Shown here in pieces: positions 1-8,170 of a stretch of 64,000 bases of DNA. The stretch is from Actinomycetota bacterium. Its GTDB lineage: Bacteria; Actinomycetota; CADDZG01; WHSQ01. Location of the stretch: assembly GCA_030446465.1 (NCBI GenBank), contig JAUJNI010000001.1:169759-233758 (forward strand), given 5' to 3'. The notes beneath the pieces were generated by a model that did no database searches, had not been told where the DNA came from, and saw only the letters and a list, made by a program, of their open reading frames with translations. The position numbers were made by a program, and so were the translations under genes. The stretch's first letter is position 1. The number at the start of each line of letters is the position of its first letter.

Positions 1-5
1 CGCTC

Positions 6-554
6 GTGTCCCTCGAGCTCGTCGAATCTTGCAAGAAGGGTGACGAGGCCGCGTGGGGTCAACTGGTGGAGGCGACGTATCGGGAGGTCTACGGACTTTG
101 CCTACGGATTCTGAGGGACCCCGACGACGCCGCAGAGGCGACTCAGGACGCTTACTTGAAAGCGTGGCGGGCTCTGGGAGGTTTCCGCGGAGACTCGATG
201 TTTTCCACGTGGCTGTATCGGGTTGCGGCGAACTCGGCAATCAGCAAGCTCAGAGGTCGCAAGAGGAGACGGGAGCACGAGGCCCAGACCGACGAAGAAA
301 CCCTGGCACAAGCTCCCGGATCGGCGTCGACTCATGGAAGCGCTCTTGCGTCGTTGGATCGAGAGCAGTTGGAGCAAGCGCTTCGGTCGCTGGCCGAGCA
401 CTACCGTGTAGCCGTCGTCCTGCGAGATGTGTACGGGCTATCGATAGAGGAGATCGCCAAGGAAATGAAGATTTCAGAGACGGCGGCCAAGGTGAGGGTC
501 CATCGAGGAAGAAAGAAGCTTCGGGATCTCATGTTCGAGGATTCAAATGAGTGA
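6..554 (+). CDS. ECF-type RNA polymerase sigma factor
   Basis: Extracytoplasmic-function sigma factor of 182 residues that would direct RNA polymerase to a stress regulon. Region 2 is visible at about residues 25-85 (DDAAEATQDAYLKAWRAL, then FSTWLYRVAAN). Region 4 follows at about 120-175 with the helix-turn-helix GLSIEEIAKEMKISETAAK. The GTG at 6 is the first start inside the window, but the frame is open to the left edge, so the true start could lie upstream and any autoregulated promoter is out of view. Its last codons overlap the next gene by 8 nt, the usual pairing with a cognate anti-sigma factor. The inducing signal cannot be read from the sequence. Confidence 0.9.
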   Translation: MSLELVESCKKGDEAAWGQLVEATYREVYGLCLRILRDPDDAAEATQDAYLKAWRALGGFRGDSMFSTWLYRVAANSAISKLRGRKRRREHEAQTDEETLAQAPGSASTHGSALASLDREQLEQALRSLAEHYRVAVVLRDVYGLSIEEIAKEMKISETAAKVRVHRGRKKLRDLMFEDSNE

Positions 555-915
555 GTCTACCGAGATGACGTGTGCTGAGGTCCGGGAGATGCTGCCTGCC
601 TACGCGAACGGGGACCAGCCCTCACTGGCAGTCCGGCGACACTTGTCGCGTTGTCCCGGTTGCCCCGAGGAGATGGCTCGTTACCGAGCGCTCGTGACGA
701 CGATCCGGACGCTCGAGTCACGGACGATGGACCCCCCGGCGGAGTTGCTCGTGTCTCTTAGTCGAATTCCTTCTGAGGCAGGTCGCATCGACGTCATAAG
801 GGTCCACGTCGCGCGCAACCGCCGTGCCTATGCCGGTGGAGCCGCCGTTGCCCTCGCCGGCGCCGCGGGGGCCGCGCTGTGGCAGGTACGCAGACAGCGC
901 CTTGCGGCCGCCTAG
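547..915 (+). CDS. zinc-binding anti-sigma factor, membrane anchored
   Basis: Probable ZAS-family anti-sigma factor (122 aa) that would hold the upstream ECF sigma factor at the membrane. C9, H32, C36 and C39 form the ZAS pattern, with HLSRCPGC as the diagnostic HxxxCxxC core. A single Ala/Gly-rich transmembrane segment sits at about residues 93-112 and is followed by a short basic tail, so almost no extracytoplasmic domain exists. ATG at 547 overlaps the sigma-factor stop, implying translational coupling. The lack of an outer sensor domain suggests redox/thiol sensing by the ZAS cysteines or control by another protein; this is inference. Confidence 0.85.
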   Translation: MSESTEMTCAEVREMLPAYANGDQPSLAVRRHLSRCPGCPEEMARYRALVTTIRTLESRTMDPPAELLVSLSRIPSEAGRIDVIRVHVARNRRAYAGGAAVALAGAAGAALWQVRRQRLAAA

Positions 916-981
916 TCGCCTTCCGGGCCGAAAGCCGGGAGATCGGCAACTCCGGGCCCGCGACTAGACTCGTTGGTTCCT

Positions 982-1056
982 AGGGCGGTAGCTCAGTCTG
1001 GTCAGAGCGCTGGTCTCCAAAACCAGTGGTCGGGGGTTCGAATCCCTCCCGCCCTG
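982..1056 (+). tRNA. tRNA-Trp (CCA anticodon)
   Basis: Complete cloverleaf. The acceptor stem AGGGCGG (982-988) pairs with CCGCCCT (1049-1055). The anticodon stem CTGGT/ACCAG encloses loop CTCCAAA with anticodon CCA at 1017-1019. The T arm is GGGGG/CCCTC around TTCGAAT. The discriminator is G1056, as expected for bacterial tRNA-Trp, and the 3' CCA is not encoded. A TAGACT hexamer at 965-970 could be the -10 element; no good -35 is seen. Location just ahead of secE-nusG is a common bacterial arrangement. Confidence 0.97.
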
Positions 1057-1318
1057 CTGTGTGATGTCGCGCCGGTGCGCGGTTGCGGGAAGGTCGTCCA
1101 GCGGGGGTATTCTTAGTTGAACTTGATGTCGGCTTCGGACACCGCTGAACCCTCCCTCCCGATCGCCGAGCTGGTCCTTGCCCGCTGCTCGCGGGCCGAC
1201 ACGGCGGTTCTTGGGGGCGGCGCATCAACTCAATCGTGCTAACCTGGGCCTTCGTTTCATTCCCCTACAGCGATCGAGGCTTACGAAGCGCGTTCGCTGG
1301 AACGACGAAAGGACCGTC

Positions 1319-1615
1319 GTGAACAGGCAGTACAAGCGAGCGATGAAGAAGCAGGAGGGGCAGCAGCGCAAGCCGCCCCGCCCGGTTGCGAGCAAGGCTC
1401 CCGGGGCGCCGACCAAGCGGGAACGGACCAAGCCTCGGCAGTTCATTCGGGAAGTGATCGGTGAGCTCCAAAGAGTCAACTGGCCGACTCGTCAAGAGGT
1501 GGTTGCCTACTCGATCGTCGTACTGGTCAGCGTGGTCGTGATTGCCACGTTGATATCCGCGATGGACTTCGTCTTCACCCAGGGTGTCCTTGCCCTCTTT
1601 GGAATCGAGACTTGA
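1319..1615 (+). CDS. secE: preprotein translocase subunit SecE
   Basis: Small essential subunit of the SecYEG channel (98 aa). It has a basic N-terminal tail, the conserved amphipathic stretch with [13 protein letters not shown] (residues 49-61), and one transmembrane helix at about 62-83. I chose GTG at 1319 because GAAAGGA lies 5 nt upstream and the frame further upstream (open to 1178) gives no SecE-like sequence; ATG at 1343 is an alternative. The 262-bp gap after tRNA-Trp holds no gene that I can see and in particular no rpmG, which often sits here. The stop overlaps the nusG start (TGATG). Confidence 0.9.
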   Translation: MNRQYKRAMKKQEGQQRKPPRPVASKAPGAPTKRERTKPRQFIREVIGELQRVNWPTRQEVVAYSIVVLVSVVVIATLISAMDFVFTQGVLALFGIET

Positions 1616-2406
1616 TGAGCGAGGCCCATATTGAAGATCTGAGAGCTGAAGAGGACGAAGGCACGGCAGTGATTGAGCAGGACGCGGCGGCTTCTTCCCA
1701 AGCCGTCCCGAACGAGGATCCAGCACCTGCCGAAACGGTCGTCGAGGACTCCCCGGCGAGCGATGCCTCTGTTGCTCCGGTGACGGCCGAGGGCAACGGC
1801 TCGGCCGCGTCCGACGAGGACGGCGAAGAGCTTTCGGTCGACGACTACGAGCAGCTGTACGTGCCTCCCACGGAGCGCTCCGGAGAGTGGTTCGTGATCC
1901 ACACCTATGCCGGCTACGAGAACCGTGTGAAGACGAACCTGTCCTCTCGCATCTCCTCGATGAACGTGGAGGATCGCATCTTCGAGGTCGTCATCCCCAT
2001 GGAAGACGTCATGGAGATCAAGCAGGGGCGGAAGCAAGTGGTCCAAAAGAAGGTCTTCCCCGGCTATCTGCTGGTGCGTATGTACCTTGATGACGACTCG
2101 TGGTACGTCGTTCGCAACACCCCCGGGGTGACCGGTTTCGTTGGCTCGGGCGCGAAGCCGACGCCGCTCTCGGACAAAGAGATCGACCGCATCCTTCGAG
2201 TCGAGGCCGAGGACAAGAAGAAGTTGAAGCCCCGCCTCGAGTTCGACGAGCAGGAGAGCGTCCGTGTCGTGTCGGGGCCATTCGCCAACTTCACCGGGAC
2301 CATCTCGGAGATCAACGTCGACCAGTCCAGGCTGAAGGTGCTGGTCAACATCTTTGGCAGAGAGACGCCGGTCGAGCTCGGTTTCGACCAGGTCGCCAAG
2401 CTCTAA
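1615..2406 (+). CDS. nusG: transcription termination/antitermination factor NusG
   Basis: NusG (263 aa) binds RNA polymerase and couples it to ribosomes or Rho. The NGN domain begins at [10 protein letters not shown] (about residue 91), and the KOW domain at about 210-263 contains [10 protein letters not shown]. Ahead of them is an acidic, low-complexity N-terminal extension of about 85 residues, typical of actinobacterial NusG and absent from the E. coli protein. ATG at 1615 shares one base with the secE stop; a TTG at 1612 in the same frame is less likely. Confidence 0.96.
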   Translation: MSEAHIEDLRAEEDEGTAVIEQDAAASSQAVPNEDPAPAETVVEDSPASDASVAPVTAEGNGSAASDEDGEELSVDDYEQLYVPPTERSGEWFVIHTYAGYENRVKTNLSSRISSMNVEDRIFEVVIPMEDVMEIKQGRKQVVQKKVFPGYLLVRMYLDDDSWYVVRNTPGVTGFVGSGAKPTPLSDKEIDRILRVEAEDKKKLKPRLEFDEQESVRVVSGPFANFTGTISEINVDQSRLKVLVNIFGRETPVELGFDQVAKL

Positions 2407-2425
2407 ACGGACGTAGGAGACAACA

Positions 2426-2863
2426 ATGGCTAACGGTGGTCGACGCAAGAAAGTCAAGCAGGTCCTGAAGTTGCAGATCACTGCGGGCCAGGCAACGCCT
2501 GCGCCTCCGGTCGGTCCGGCTCTGGGTCAGGCCGGGATCAACATCATGGAGTTCTGCAAGCAATACAACGCCGCAACCCAGCCGCAGACCGGCACCGTCG
2601 TTCCCGCCGAGATCACCGTGTATGAAGACCGGTCGTTCACCTTCGTTACGAAGACTCCTCCTGCCGCGGTGCTGTTGCGGCAAAAGGCTGGGCTCGAGAA
2701 GGGCTCCGGTGAGCCAAACCGAACCAAGGTTGGTTCAGTCTCCAGGGACGACGTTCGTGACATTGCAGAGACCAAGCTCCCCGATCTCAACGCCAACGAC
2801 GTCGACGCGGCCATGAAGATCATCGAGGGCACCGCCCGTAGCATGGGGATCACCGTCAGCTAG
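2426..2863 (+). CDS. rplK: 50S ribosomal protein L11
   Basis: L11 (145 aa) forms the GTPase-associated region of the large subunit with 23S rRNA and L10. The family signature [15 protein letters not shown] near residues 27-41 is intact, including the prolines that contact thiopeptide antibiotics. The ATG is preceded by TAGGAGA. It follows nusG by 19 nt and precedes rplA, the classic order secE-nusG-rplK-rplA. Confidence 0.97.
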   Translation: MANGGRRKKVKQVLKLQITAGQATPAPPVGPALGQAGINIMEFCKQYNAATQPQTGTVVPAEITVYEDRSFTFVTKTPPAAVLLRQKAGLEKGSGEPNRTKVGSVSRDDVRDIAETKLPDLNANDVDAAMKIIEGTARSMGITVS

Positions 2864-2877
2864 AAGGCCATCGATTT

Positions 2878-2914
2878 AGTGGGAGGCGAGGCCCTGCTTC
2901 GCCGCAGACCACGG
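2878..2914 (+). promoter_or_regulatory. candidate L1-binding autoregulatory RNA element
   Basis: In the rplK-rplA gap, AGTGGGAGGC (2878-2887) faces a downstream CCAC (2909-2912), with an inner CTGC/GCAG helix. The string closely resembles the L1-binding stretch of 23S rRNA helices 76-78 (AGGUGGGAGGC facing ACCACC). L1 is known to repress its own mRNA by rRNA mimicry, so this is a reasonable control site for rplA. The fold was drawn by eye only. Confidence 0.5.
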
Positions 2915-2927
2915 GAGGTAAAGCCAT

Positions 2928-3656
2928 ATGTCAAAGCGCGCCAAGCGCTACCAAGAGGCGCTCACTGCAGTCGATAGAGATCGGCTGTACTCGGCAGGAG
3001 AGGCGCTCCACACTCTGAAGTCTCTTCCCGAGACGAAGTTCGACGAGACCGTCGAGCTGAACATGCGACTTGGAGTCGACCCGCGCAAGGCAGACCAGAT
3101 GGTGAGAGGCGCCGTCTCGCTCCCGAAGGGGACGGGCAAAACCGTGCGGGTCGCCGTCTTCGCCAAGGGCGAGAGGGCGAGGCAGGCCGAGGAGGCGGGG
3201 GCCGATGTGGTCGGCGACCAGGACCTTGCGGACCGCATCAGTGGTGGATGGCTCGAGTTCGACGCTGCGGTCGCGTCTCCGGACATGATGCCGGTGGTGG
3301 GAAAGCTGGGCCGCGTCCTCGGCCCCCGCGGGTTGATGCCCAACCCGAAGTCGGGAACCGTTACCGACAACGTCGCCAAGGCGGTCGCCGACCTGAAGGG
3401 CGGGCTGGTCGAGTATCGGACCGACCGGCACGGCAACCTCCACCTCATCATCGGCAAGAAGTCGTTCGATGAAGCCGACCTCGCCGCCAACTACGTCACC
3501 GCACTCGACGAGGTCGTTCGAGCCAAGCCAGCGGCCGCCAAGGGTCGCTATCTAAAGAGCATCACCCTGTCCACCACCATGGGGCCGGGCATTCGCATCG
3601 ATCCGCAGAAGTTCAAGACGCTCGACGAGCAGCAGCTCCAGTCTCAGGAGTCCTGA
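2928..3656 (+). CDS. rplA: 50S ribosomal protein L1
   Basis: L1 (242 aa) forms the mobile stalk that moves deacylated tRNA out of the E site and is also a translational repressor. Conserved blocks include [15 protein letters not shown] near the N-terminus and the central [18 protein letters not shown]. The ATG lies behind GGGAGG. A regulator gene follows after 10 nt instead of the more usual rplJ. Confidence 0.97.
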   Translation: MSKRAKRYQEALTAVDRDRLYSAGEALHTLKSLPETKFDETVELNMRLGVDPRKADQMVRGAVSLPKGTGKTVRVAVFAKGERARQAEEAGADVVGDQDLADRISGGWLEFDAAVASPDMMPVVGKLGRVLGPRGLMPNPKSGTVTDNVAKAVADLKGGLVEYRTDRHGNLHLIIGKKSFDEADLAANYVTALDEVVRAKPAAAKGRYLKSITLSTTMGPGIRIDPQKFKTLDEQQLQSQES

Positions 3657-3666
3657 GGCCACCACG

Positions 3667-4341
3667 GTGGAAGAGTCTTCCCGCCGGCGCCGGGTGGCTC
3701 AGAGCGGCGCCAAGAGTCCCTTGGTCGGCCGAGAGTCAGATGGTTCGGTGGTGGACAAGGTCGAGGCAACGGCCACTCCCGAGCCCTCAGGCGCAGAGCC
3801 ACGCGAGGCCGAACGGATTCTTGGGCTGCTCGCGGAGCCGGACCGGCTGCGGGTGGTGAGTGCTCTCGCCTTGGGCGCATCAACGATCGTCGACATCAAG
3901 GACATGACAGGACTCGAGGCGCGCACCGTCGAGAAGGCCCTGGCTCGGTTGATCCAAGGGGGCCTCGTCGTTCGAGACCGGGACGGCTCGAGCCGCCTGG
4001 TCACAGAGGAGCTGCTGGTCGCGGCTCGCCGGGCGGCCACCACCAGAAAGCTCAATGAGGAGCGTCAGGGCCCCGCTTACACCAGCGAGGTGCTGCGACG
4101 ATTTTTCCGAGGAGGGAGACTCCACTCCATCCCGACCACCAAGAGCAAGCGCATGGTGCTGCTTGACCACCTCGCGCAGAGCTTCGAGCCGGGCCGGCGT
4201 TATCCCGAACGCGCGGTCAACGAGATCCTGAGCCGCTATAACGCCGACGTTGCATCGTTGCGGCGTTATCTCGTCGACGAGGGGCTGATGGAACGAGCGG
4301 AGGGCTTCTACTGGCGTTCCGGAGGAACCTTCGATGTCTGA
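3667..4341 (+). CDS. DUF2087-domain winged-helix regulator
   Basis: Predicted transcriptional regulator (224 aa). The middle part (about 40-120) looks like an ArsR-type winged helix: LGLLAEPDRLRVVSALALG, then a degenerate recognition helix. The C-terminal third (about 135-220) matches the DUF2087 pattern RRFFRGGRLHSIPTTKSKR, RYPERAVNEILSRYNADVASLRRYLVDEGLMER. Such proteins often pair the two domains; the target is unknown. GTG at 3667 is 10 nt after rplA, so the gene can be co-transcribed with the ribosomal genes. It ends 20 nt before the convergent dacB gene with no obvious terminator between them. Confidence 0.75.
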   Translation: MEESSRRRRVAQSGAKSPLVGRESDGSVVDKVEATATPEPSGAEPREAERILGLLAEPDRLRVVSALALGASTIVDIKDMTGLEARTVEKALARLIQGGLVVRDRDGSSRLVTEELLVAARRAATTRKLNEERQGPAYTSEVLRRFFRGGRLHSIPTTKSKRMVLLDHLAQSFEPGRRYPERAVNEILSRYNADVASLRRYLVDEGLMERAEGFYWRSGGTFDV

Positions 4342-4361
4342 CCACGTTCCTTCTGCGCCGG

Positions 4362-5642
4362 CTAGGCGACCTTGGCAGCCAGTGCCAGGTAGGGCGACGT
4401 CGCGGGTGACGTGCCCTGTGCACTTCGAGGTACGCGAGCAAAGCGCGCAATCGTTCTGACGATCTGGTCTTCGGTTGCTTTAGGCATTCCAGTCGACAGG
4501 ATCGAGAACTCGGCCCAGCCGCGTTCCTTCCGAAGGTGAACCCAGCCCGAGAGGGCGGAGTCACCGTTGAAGAGGCTGCCGGTCTTAGCTCTGATACGGA
4601 CTCCTTCGAGCCGGCCCTGAAGAGTCCCTTCGCCGGCACCGGGCAATCCGCGTCGCAACTTTCTCGCCCACGGGCTCCTGCGGGCGACGGCAAGGAGGCG
4701 GGCGAGCCCAGACGCCGATATGCGGTCGTCGTAGGAGAGGCCCGAGGAGTCGTAAGCGGAGACTTTGACCCCGTGGCCGGCCGCCCATCGGCGGATGGCG
4801 CGCGCTCCCTTTGAGATGGTCCCGGGCGGACCGAAGACCTTGGCGCCCAGACGTTTTCCGAGCGTCTCGGCGAAGAAGTTGGTCGACTGCCGGTTCATGT
4901 GGGAGACGAGACGCCAGAGGGACGCGGAGCGCACGCGCGCGACCTCGGCCACGGCCTTGGGGACGGTGCCCGTCCCGGGGGCTCCTGCAACCTCGATGCC
5001 AAGACCGGCGAGGTCCTCGTTGAGCTCCCGGGCGAATCGCTCCTCCGGATTGGGGATGTGAGCTCCGCCCGCCACGTTCCCGTCGTATGCGAGTGCCGAC
5101 GGCAGGGGAGCAAACCTCTCGGGGACGTACGGCTGCCAGCCTGCAGCGTTCCAATCGCGCCCGAAGTAGCCGGTATCGGCGATCACACCTCCTTCGATCG
5201 CTCGAATGCCCGACTCCTTGATCTTGCGAGCCAGCCGGTCTATCCGAGTGGGGCGGACCTCGAGCGAAGCTCCGTACCCGCCGCCCGAGCTGATCGAGGG
5301 ATCGCCCCGGCCGACGACCCAGAGGTCACCCGTCACGATCCCATGCCGGACTCCTTGCGTCGCAGCGACGGTGGGGATGCGGCTATGGGGGCCGAACGTG
5401 TCGAACAGAGCCATGGACAGCAATAGCTTCTGGTTGGAGGCAGGTCCGCGTCGCGTTCCTGCGGAGTGGGAGTAGAGGCGCCGTCCCCTGTGCGCAACCA
5501 CCACGCTGGTGTCGTATCCAGGCACGAGTTTGTCGATGCGTTTGGTCCAGGGCGTCGCCCAGGCGGGGGCGGGGGCGGCGAGTGTAACCACGACGACACA
5601 CGCCGCGACAGCCGATGCCCACAAGCCTGTTGCTTTCTTCAT
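4362..5642 (-). CDS. dacB: D-alanyl-D-alanine carboxypeptidase (PBP4 family, S13)
   Basis: Penicillin-binding protein of family S13 (426 aa), a secreted carboxypeptidase/endopeptidase trimming peptidoglycan stem peptides. A signal peptide covers about residues 1-29 (hydrophobic core, then APAWA). The catalytic SxxK is SNQK at 69-72 (Ser69, Lys72) and the KTG box is in RAKTGSLF. The middle motif reads DSSGLSYDDR, with Asp where an Asn is usual. ATG at 5642 has AAGGA just upstream. The gene is the last of a leftward block. The 58-bp gap to the nitroreductase gene holds an imperfect hairpin with a CACAC/GTGTG core and no T run. Confidence 0.88.
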   Translation of the reverse strand: MKKATGLWASAVAACVVVVTLAAPAPAWATPWTKRIDKLVPGYDTSVVVAHRGRRLYSHSAGTRRGPASNQKLLLSMALFDTFGPHSRIPTVAATQGVRHGIVTGDLWVVGRGDPSISSGGGYGASLEVRPTRIDRLARKIKESGIRAIEGGVIADTGYFGRDWNAAGWQPYVPERFAPLPSALAYDGNVAGGAHIPNPEERFARELNEDLAGLGIEVAGAPGTGTVPKAVAEVARVRSASLWRLVSHMNRQSTNFFAETLGKRLGAKVFGPPGTISKGARAIRRWAAGHGVKVSAYDSSGLSYDDRISASGLARLLAVARRSPWARKLRRGLPGAGEGTLQGRLEGVRIRAKTGSLFNGDSALSGWVHLRKERGWAEFSILSTGMPKATEDQIVRTIARFARVPRSAQGTSPATSPYLALAAKVA

Positions 5643-5700
5643 GGTCCTTAGACGGTCCCCACACCGGGCGGGTTCGACAGACCCCGTGTGAGGGGCCGGG

Positions 5701-6291
5701 CTACCAGCGCTCTCGGTGGACCACGTCTTCGAGTGGCTTCCATCCCCTCTTAGCCGAGCCCTGCCGTTGTTCGGCGGCGGGGTGTCCGATGGTTGCGACT
5801 CCGATGGGGGTGACGTTCCAAGGGATGCCGAGGAGCTCGTTCAGACCCTCGAGCCTGTGCACGCCGAAGAACCCGGCCGCCAGCCCCTCGTCGACCGCCG
5901 CAAGCAGCAACAGCATCAGCGTTGCCCCCACGTCGACGTACCAGTAGGGAACCGGCCAGTCGATCTCCGAACCGTCCTCGTTCAGCTTGTCGCGCTCTCG
6001 ATAGCGGGCGTGGTAGTCGGCCTCGCTGACGCACACCACGACGTGCACGGGGGCCGCGGACATCCACGGCAGAAAACCATCGGCGACGTAGCCGTCTTCT
6101 CCGCCAAGCGTAGCGATCGCTGCTCGAGTCTCCTGCTCGGTTACCACGACGAGGTACTGGCCCTGCGAGAACCCGGCGCTCGGGGCTCTTCTGGCGGTGG
6201 CGATGATGCGCTCGATCGCATCCGGGTCCACCGGATCCGGTCGGTAGCTCCGCACCATCCGCCTCCGCCTCACCACCTCGGCGAACTCCAC
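5701..6291 (-). CDS. nitroreductase family protein (FMN-dependent oxidoreductase)
   Basis: Nitroreductase-fold flavoprotein (196 aa). The N-terminus has the typical FMN-phosphate segment RRRRMVRSYRPDPVDP followed by ATARRAPSAGFSQGQYLVVV, and the middle carries a long helix (VGATLMLLLLAAVDEGLAAGFFG) and IPWNVTPIGVATIGHP, as in the family. The substrate is unknown; members reduce nitroaromatics, quinones or F420-type substrates. GTG at 6291 is preceded by a purine-rich GAGGGGG. A palindromic repeat lies directly upstream, shared with the end of the DUF559 gene. Confidence 0.85.
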   Translation of the reverse strand: MEFAEVVRRRRMVRSYRPDPVDPDAIERIIATARRAPSAGFSQGQYLVVVTEQETRAAIATLGGEDGYVADGFLPWMSAAPVHVVVCVSEADYHARYRERDKLNEDGSEIDWPVPYWYVDVGATLMLLLLAAVDEGLAAGFFGVHRLEGLNELLGIPWNVTPIGVATIGHPAAEQRQGSAKRGWKPLEDVVHRERW

Positions 6292-6300
6292 GCCACCCCC

Positions 6301-7282
6301 TCACCCTTCTTTCTGAGCTGACTTGCGGAAAGTGCGGCTCCGCTCAGAAAGAAGCTGGCCGATGTCACGGATGATGACACCAGGCCGCGTCTTGAGCCGG
6401 TCCCAGATCACCTCGTAGACCTCCCAGCCAACCACTCTCAAGTCGTTACGTCGAAGTATGTCGCGCTTCCACTCCTGCTTGCCGCTGTGCCACGTGTAGC
6501 TGTCCGCTTCAATGGCCAGCTTCAACTCGGGATATGCGAAGTCCACCCTGGCGATGAACCGCTCTCCCTCGTAGACCTCGTACTGACGCCTTGGTGCGGG
6601 AAGGCTTGATTGATCGATGATCTTGGCGACGAGAGCCTCGAATTCGGAGTGCGTGGGGACATAGTTGACCGGACGTTCTTCTAAGAGTGCCCGAAGAACG
6701 CCAGCGCCTCGACGTCCGTGACCACCAAGGCGCGCGAGATGGCGCCCCAGGAGCGGGATGGAGGTGAGGCCACGCCGCAGAGCGTCATCGAGCGCGACGC
6801 CTACCCTGTCAGCCGCAACCACTGCGCCCAGATCGACCAACGTTCTGCTTACGGTTGTGACCGGTATTGAGTCGATCACCGTTGTGTCTTGCGGCTCGAA
6901 TCGTTTCGAGCAATGAAAGATCATGTGGTGGGTGGGGGATGGTGCATCTCTACCGTTCGTCAGTTCTACGACGCCGGGCCATGTTCCTCGGAGTCGCCAC
7001 AGCTGCGGCCGCTCGGTGAGACGCGGCCGCACCGTCTCCTGCCCACAGGGATGCGATCATGAGGTCCTGGCGCCACGACCTCGGGGTCGAGACAAATCTG
7101 TACACGCCGGGCAAGGGCCTGGCCCACAGCCCTCGTCGGCATCTGCGCAGAGCGCTTTCTGGACTGAAGCCGAGACGACGGGCCTGGGCCCAGCTGAAGA
7201 CGCCATACTGTGCGGCCGCCAGGCGCGCACAAGCGACGTCCCGATTTTCTTTCTGAGCCGACTTGCGGTTTCCGGAATTCAT
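6301..7282 (-). pseudogene. AbiEi/DUF559 nuclease-like gene with one frameshift
   Basis: Two reading frames join into one protein. 7282-about 7004 gives the AbiEi-antitoxin-like N-terminus (GVFSWAQARRLGFSPE, then RSWRQDLMIASLWAGDGAAASHR). From about 7002 to 6301 comes LWRLRGTWPGVVELT and a C-terminal Vsr-like DUF559 nuclease domain (ARVDFAYPELKLAIEADS, then YTWHSGKQEWKRDILRRN). Removing one base near 7003 restores a continuous frame of 326 codons (982 nt minus 1), so this is a single +1 indel: a real lesion or a sequencing error. Both termini are encoded inside copies of the same palindrome (MNSGNRKSAQKEN at the start, RTFRKSAQKEG at the end). The function is unproven; it may be a selfish or defence-related nuclease. 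Confidence 0.8.
6306..6354. repeat. palindromic repeat copy A (49 bp)
   Basis: Perfect 13-bp inverted arms, CTTCTTTCTGAGC at 6306-6318 and GCTCAGAAAGAAG at 6342-6354, around a 23-nt loop containing CTTGCGG. It encodes the last residues of the DUF559 frame on the minus strand. Copies B and C share the arms and the CTTGCG loop motif in the same orientation; a divergent fourth copy is at 35626. Confidence 0.9.
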
Positions 7283-7293
7283 CTCAGAAAGAA
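7247..7293. repeat. palindromic repeat copy B
   Basis: Inverted arms TTCTTTCTGAG (7247-7257) and CTCAGAAAGAA (7283-7293) around a 25-nt loop with GACTTGCGG. It overlaps the start of the DUF559 gene: ATG at 7282 lies immediately after the arm on the minus strand. With copy A it forms a direct pair bracketing the whole ORF. Confidence 0.88.
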
Positions 7294-7433
7294 GATCAGG
7301 GGGGCCTGGGCGTGCGCTGTGGTCGAGGGCACAAGTGCTAAAGTCGGGTTGAGCAGCCCCAGACCGCCGGCGGGAGCGATCCCCTAAGCCCTAGCAGGAC
7401 CGGCGCAGGCGAGCGGAAGAGCACTTCTCTCGC

Positions 7434-7464
7434 GCGGTCGCCCTGGGGCGGCCGCTTTTGTTTT
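7434..7464 (+). terminator. intrinsic terminator/attenuator in the rplJ leader
   Basis: A 9-bp stem, GCGGTCGCC (7434-7442) with GGCGGCCGC (7447-7455), has one G-T pair and a CTGG loop, and runs into TTTTGTTTT. It sits 27 nt before the rplJ start codon. L10 leaders are known RNA control elements, and a terminator directly before the gene fits attenuation by the L10-L12 complex. The upstream leader (about 7330-7430) is GC-rich and could hold the alternative structure, but I could not fold it. Confidence 0.65.
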
Positions 7465-7490
7465 CGTCGGTACCTCGTAGAGGAGCAGCG

Positions 7491-8168
7491 ATGGCTAAAC
7501 CAGACAAAGCTGGAGAGGTGAGCGACATCACCCGGCGGTTCGAGGAGTCGGGTGCCGCTTTGCTTACGGAATATCGGGGGCTCAGTGTGGGCGACATGGC
7601 GGAGGTCAGGAACGCCCTTCGCGGTGCCGACGCCGACTACAAGGTCTTGAAGAACACGCTTACGCGCATCGCCGTGCGCAACGTCGGCCTCGACGAGCTT
7701 GTCGGCATGCTGGAAGGCCCCACCGCAATCGCCTTCTGTCGCGGTGACGCCTCGGTTGCTGCGAAGGCTCTCGACGAGGCGGCAAGGAAGTTCCCGGTGC
7801 TCGAGGTCAAGGGCGGAGTTCTGCTCGGTCGGATCATCTCCGCATCCCAGGCAAGGGATCTCGCGACCCTCGAGCCCCGCGAGGTGCAGCTCGCCAAGAT
7901 CGCCATGATCATGAACTCGCCGCTTCAGCAGACGGTCAACGTCTTCGCCGGTCTGCTGAGGGACCTCGGCTCGATGCTGGCGCAGGTCATCTCAAAGAAG
8001 GAGTCGGGGGAGCTCCCCGGAGCCTCTTCTGGGGAGCAGGCCAGTGAAGCCGAGCAGGTCGGAGCGCAAACCGAGTCGGTCTCTGAGACATCCGCGGAGG
8101 ATCCAAAGCCAACCGCAGCAACAGACAACGACGATGCTACTGCCGACATACAAGAGAAGGAGGCATAG
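7491..8168 (+). CDS. rplJ: 50S ribosomal protein L10
   Basis: L10 (225 aa) anchors the L7/L12 dimers to the ribosome stalk. The L10 core is clear: [32 protein letters not shown], then the C-terminal helix that binds L12. An acidic, Ser/Glu-rich tail of about 50 residues is added. The start is ATG at 7491, with AGAGGAG upstream; an in-frame start at 7458 lies inside the T run of the attenuator and is rejected. rplL follows after 2 nt. Confidence 0.96.
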   Translation: MAKPDKAGEVSDITRRFEESGAALLTEYRGLSVGDMAEVRNALRGADADYKVLKNTLTRIAVRNVGLDELVGMLEGPTAIAFCRGDASVAAKALDEAARKFPVLEVKGGVLLGRIISASQARDLATLEPREVQLAKIAMIMNSPLQQTVNVFAGLLRDLGSMLAQVISKKESGELPGASSGEQASEAEQVGAQTESVSETSAEDPKPTAATDNDDATADIQEKEA

Positions 8169-8170
8169 AA

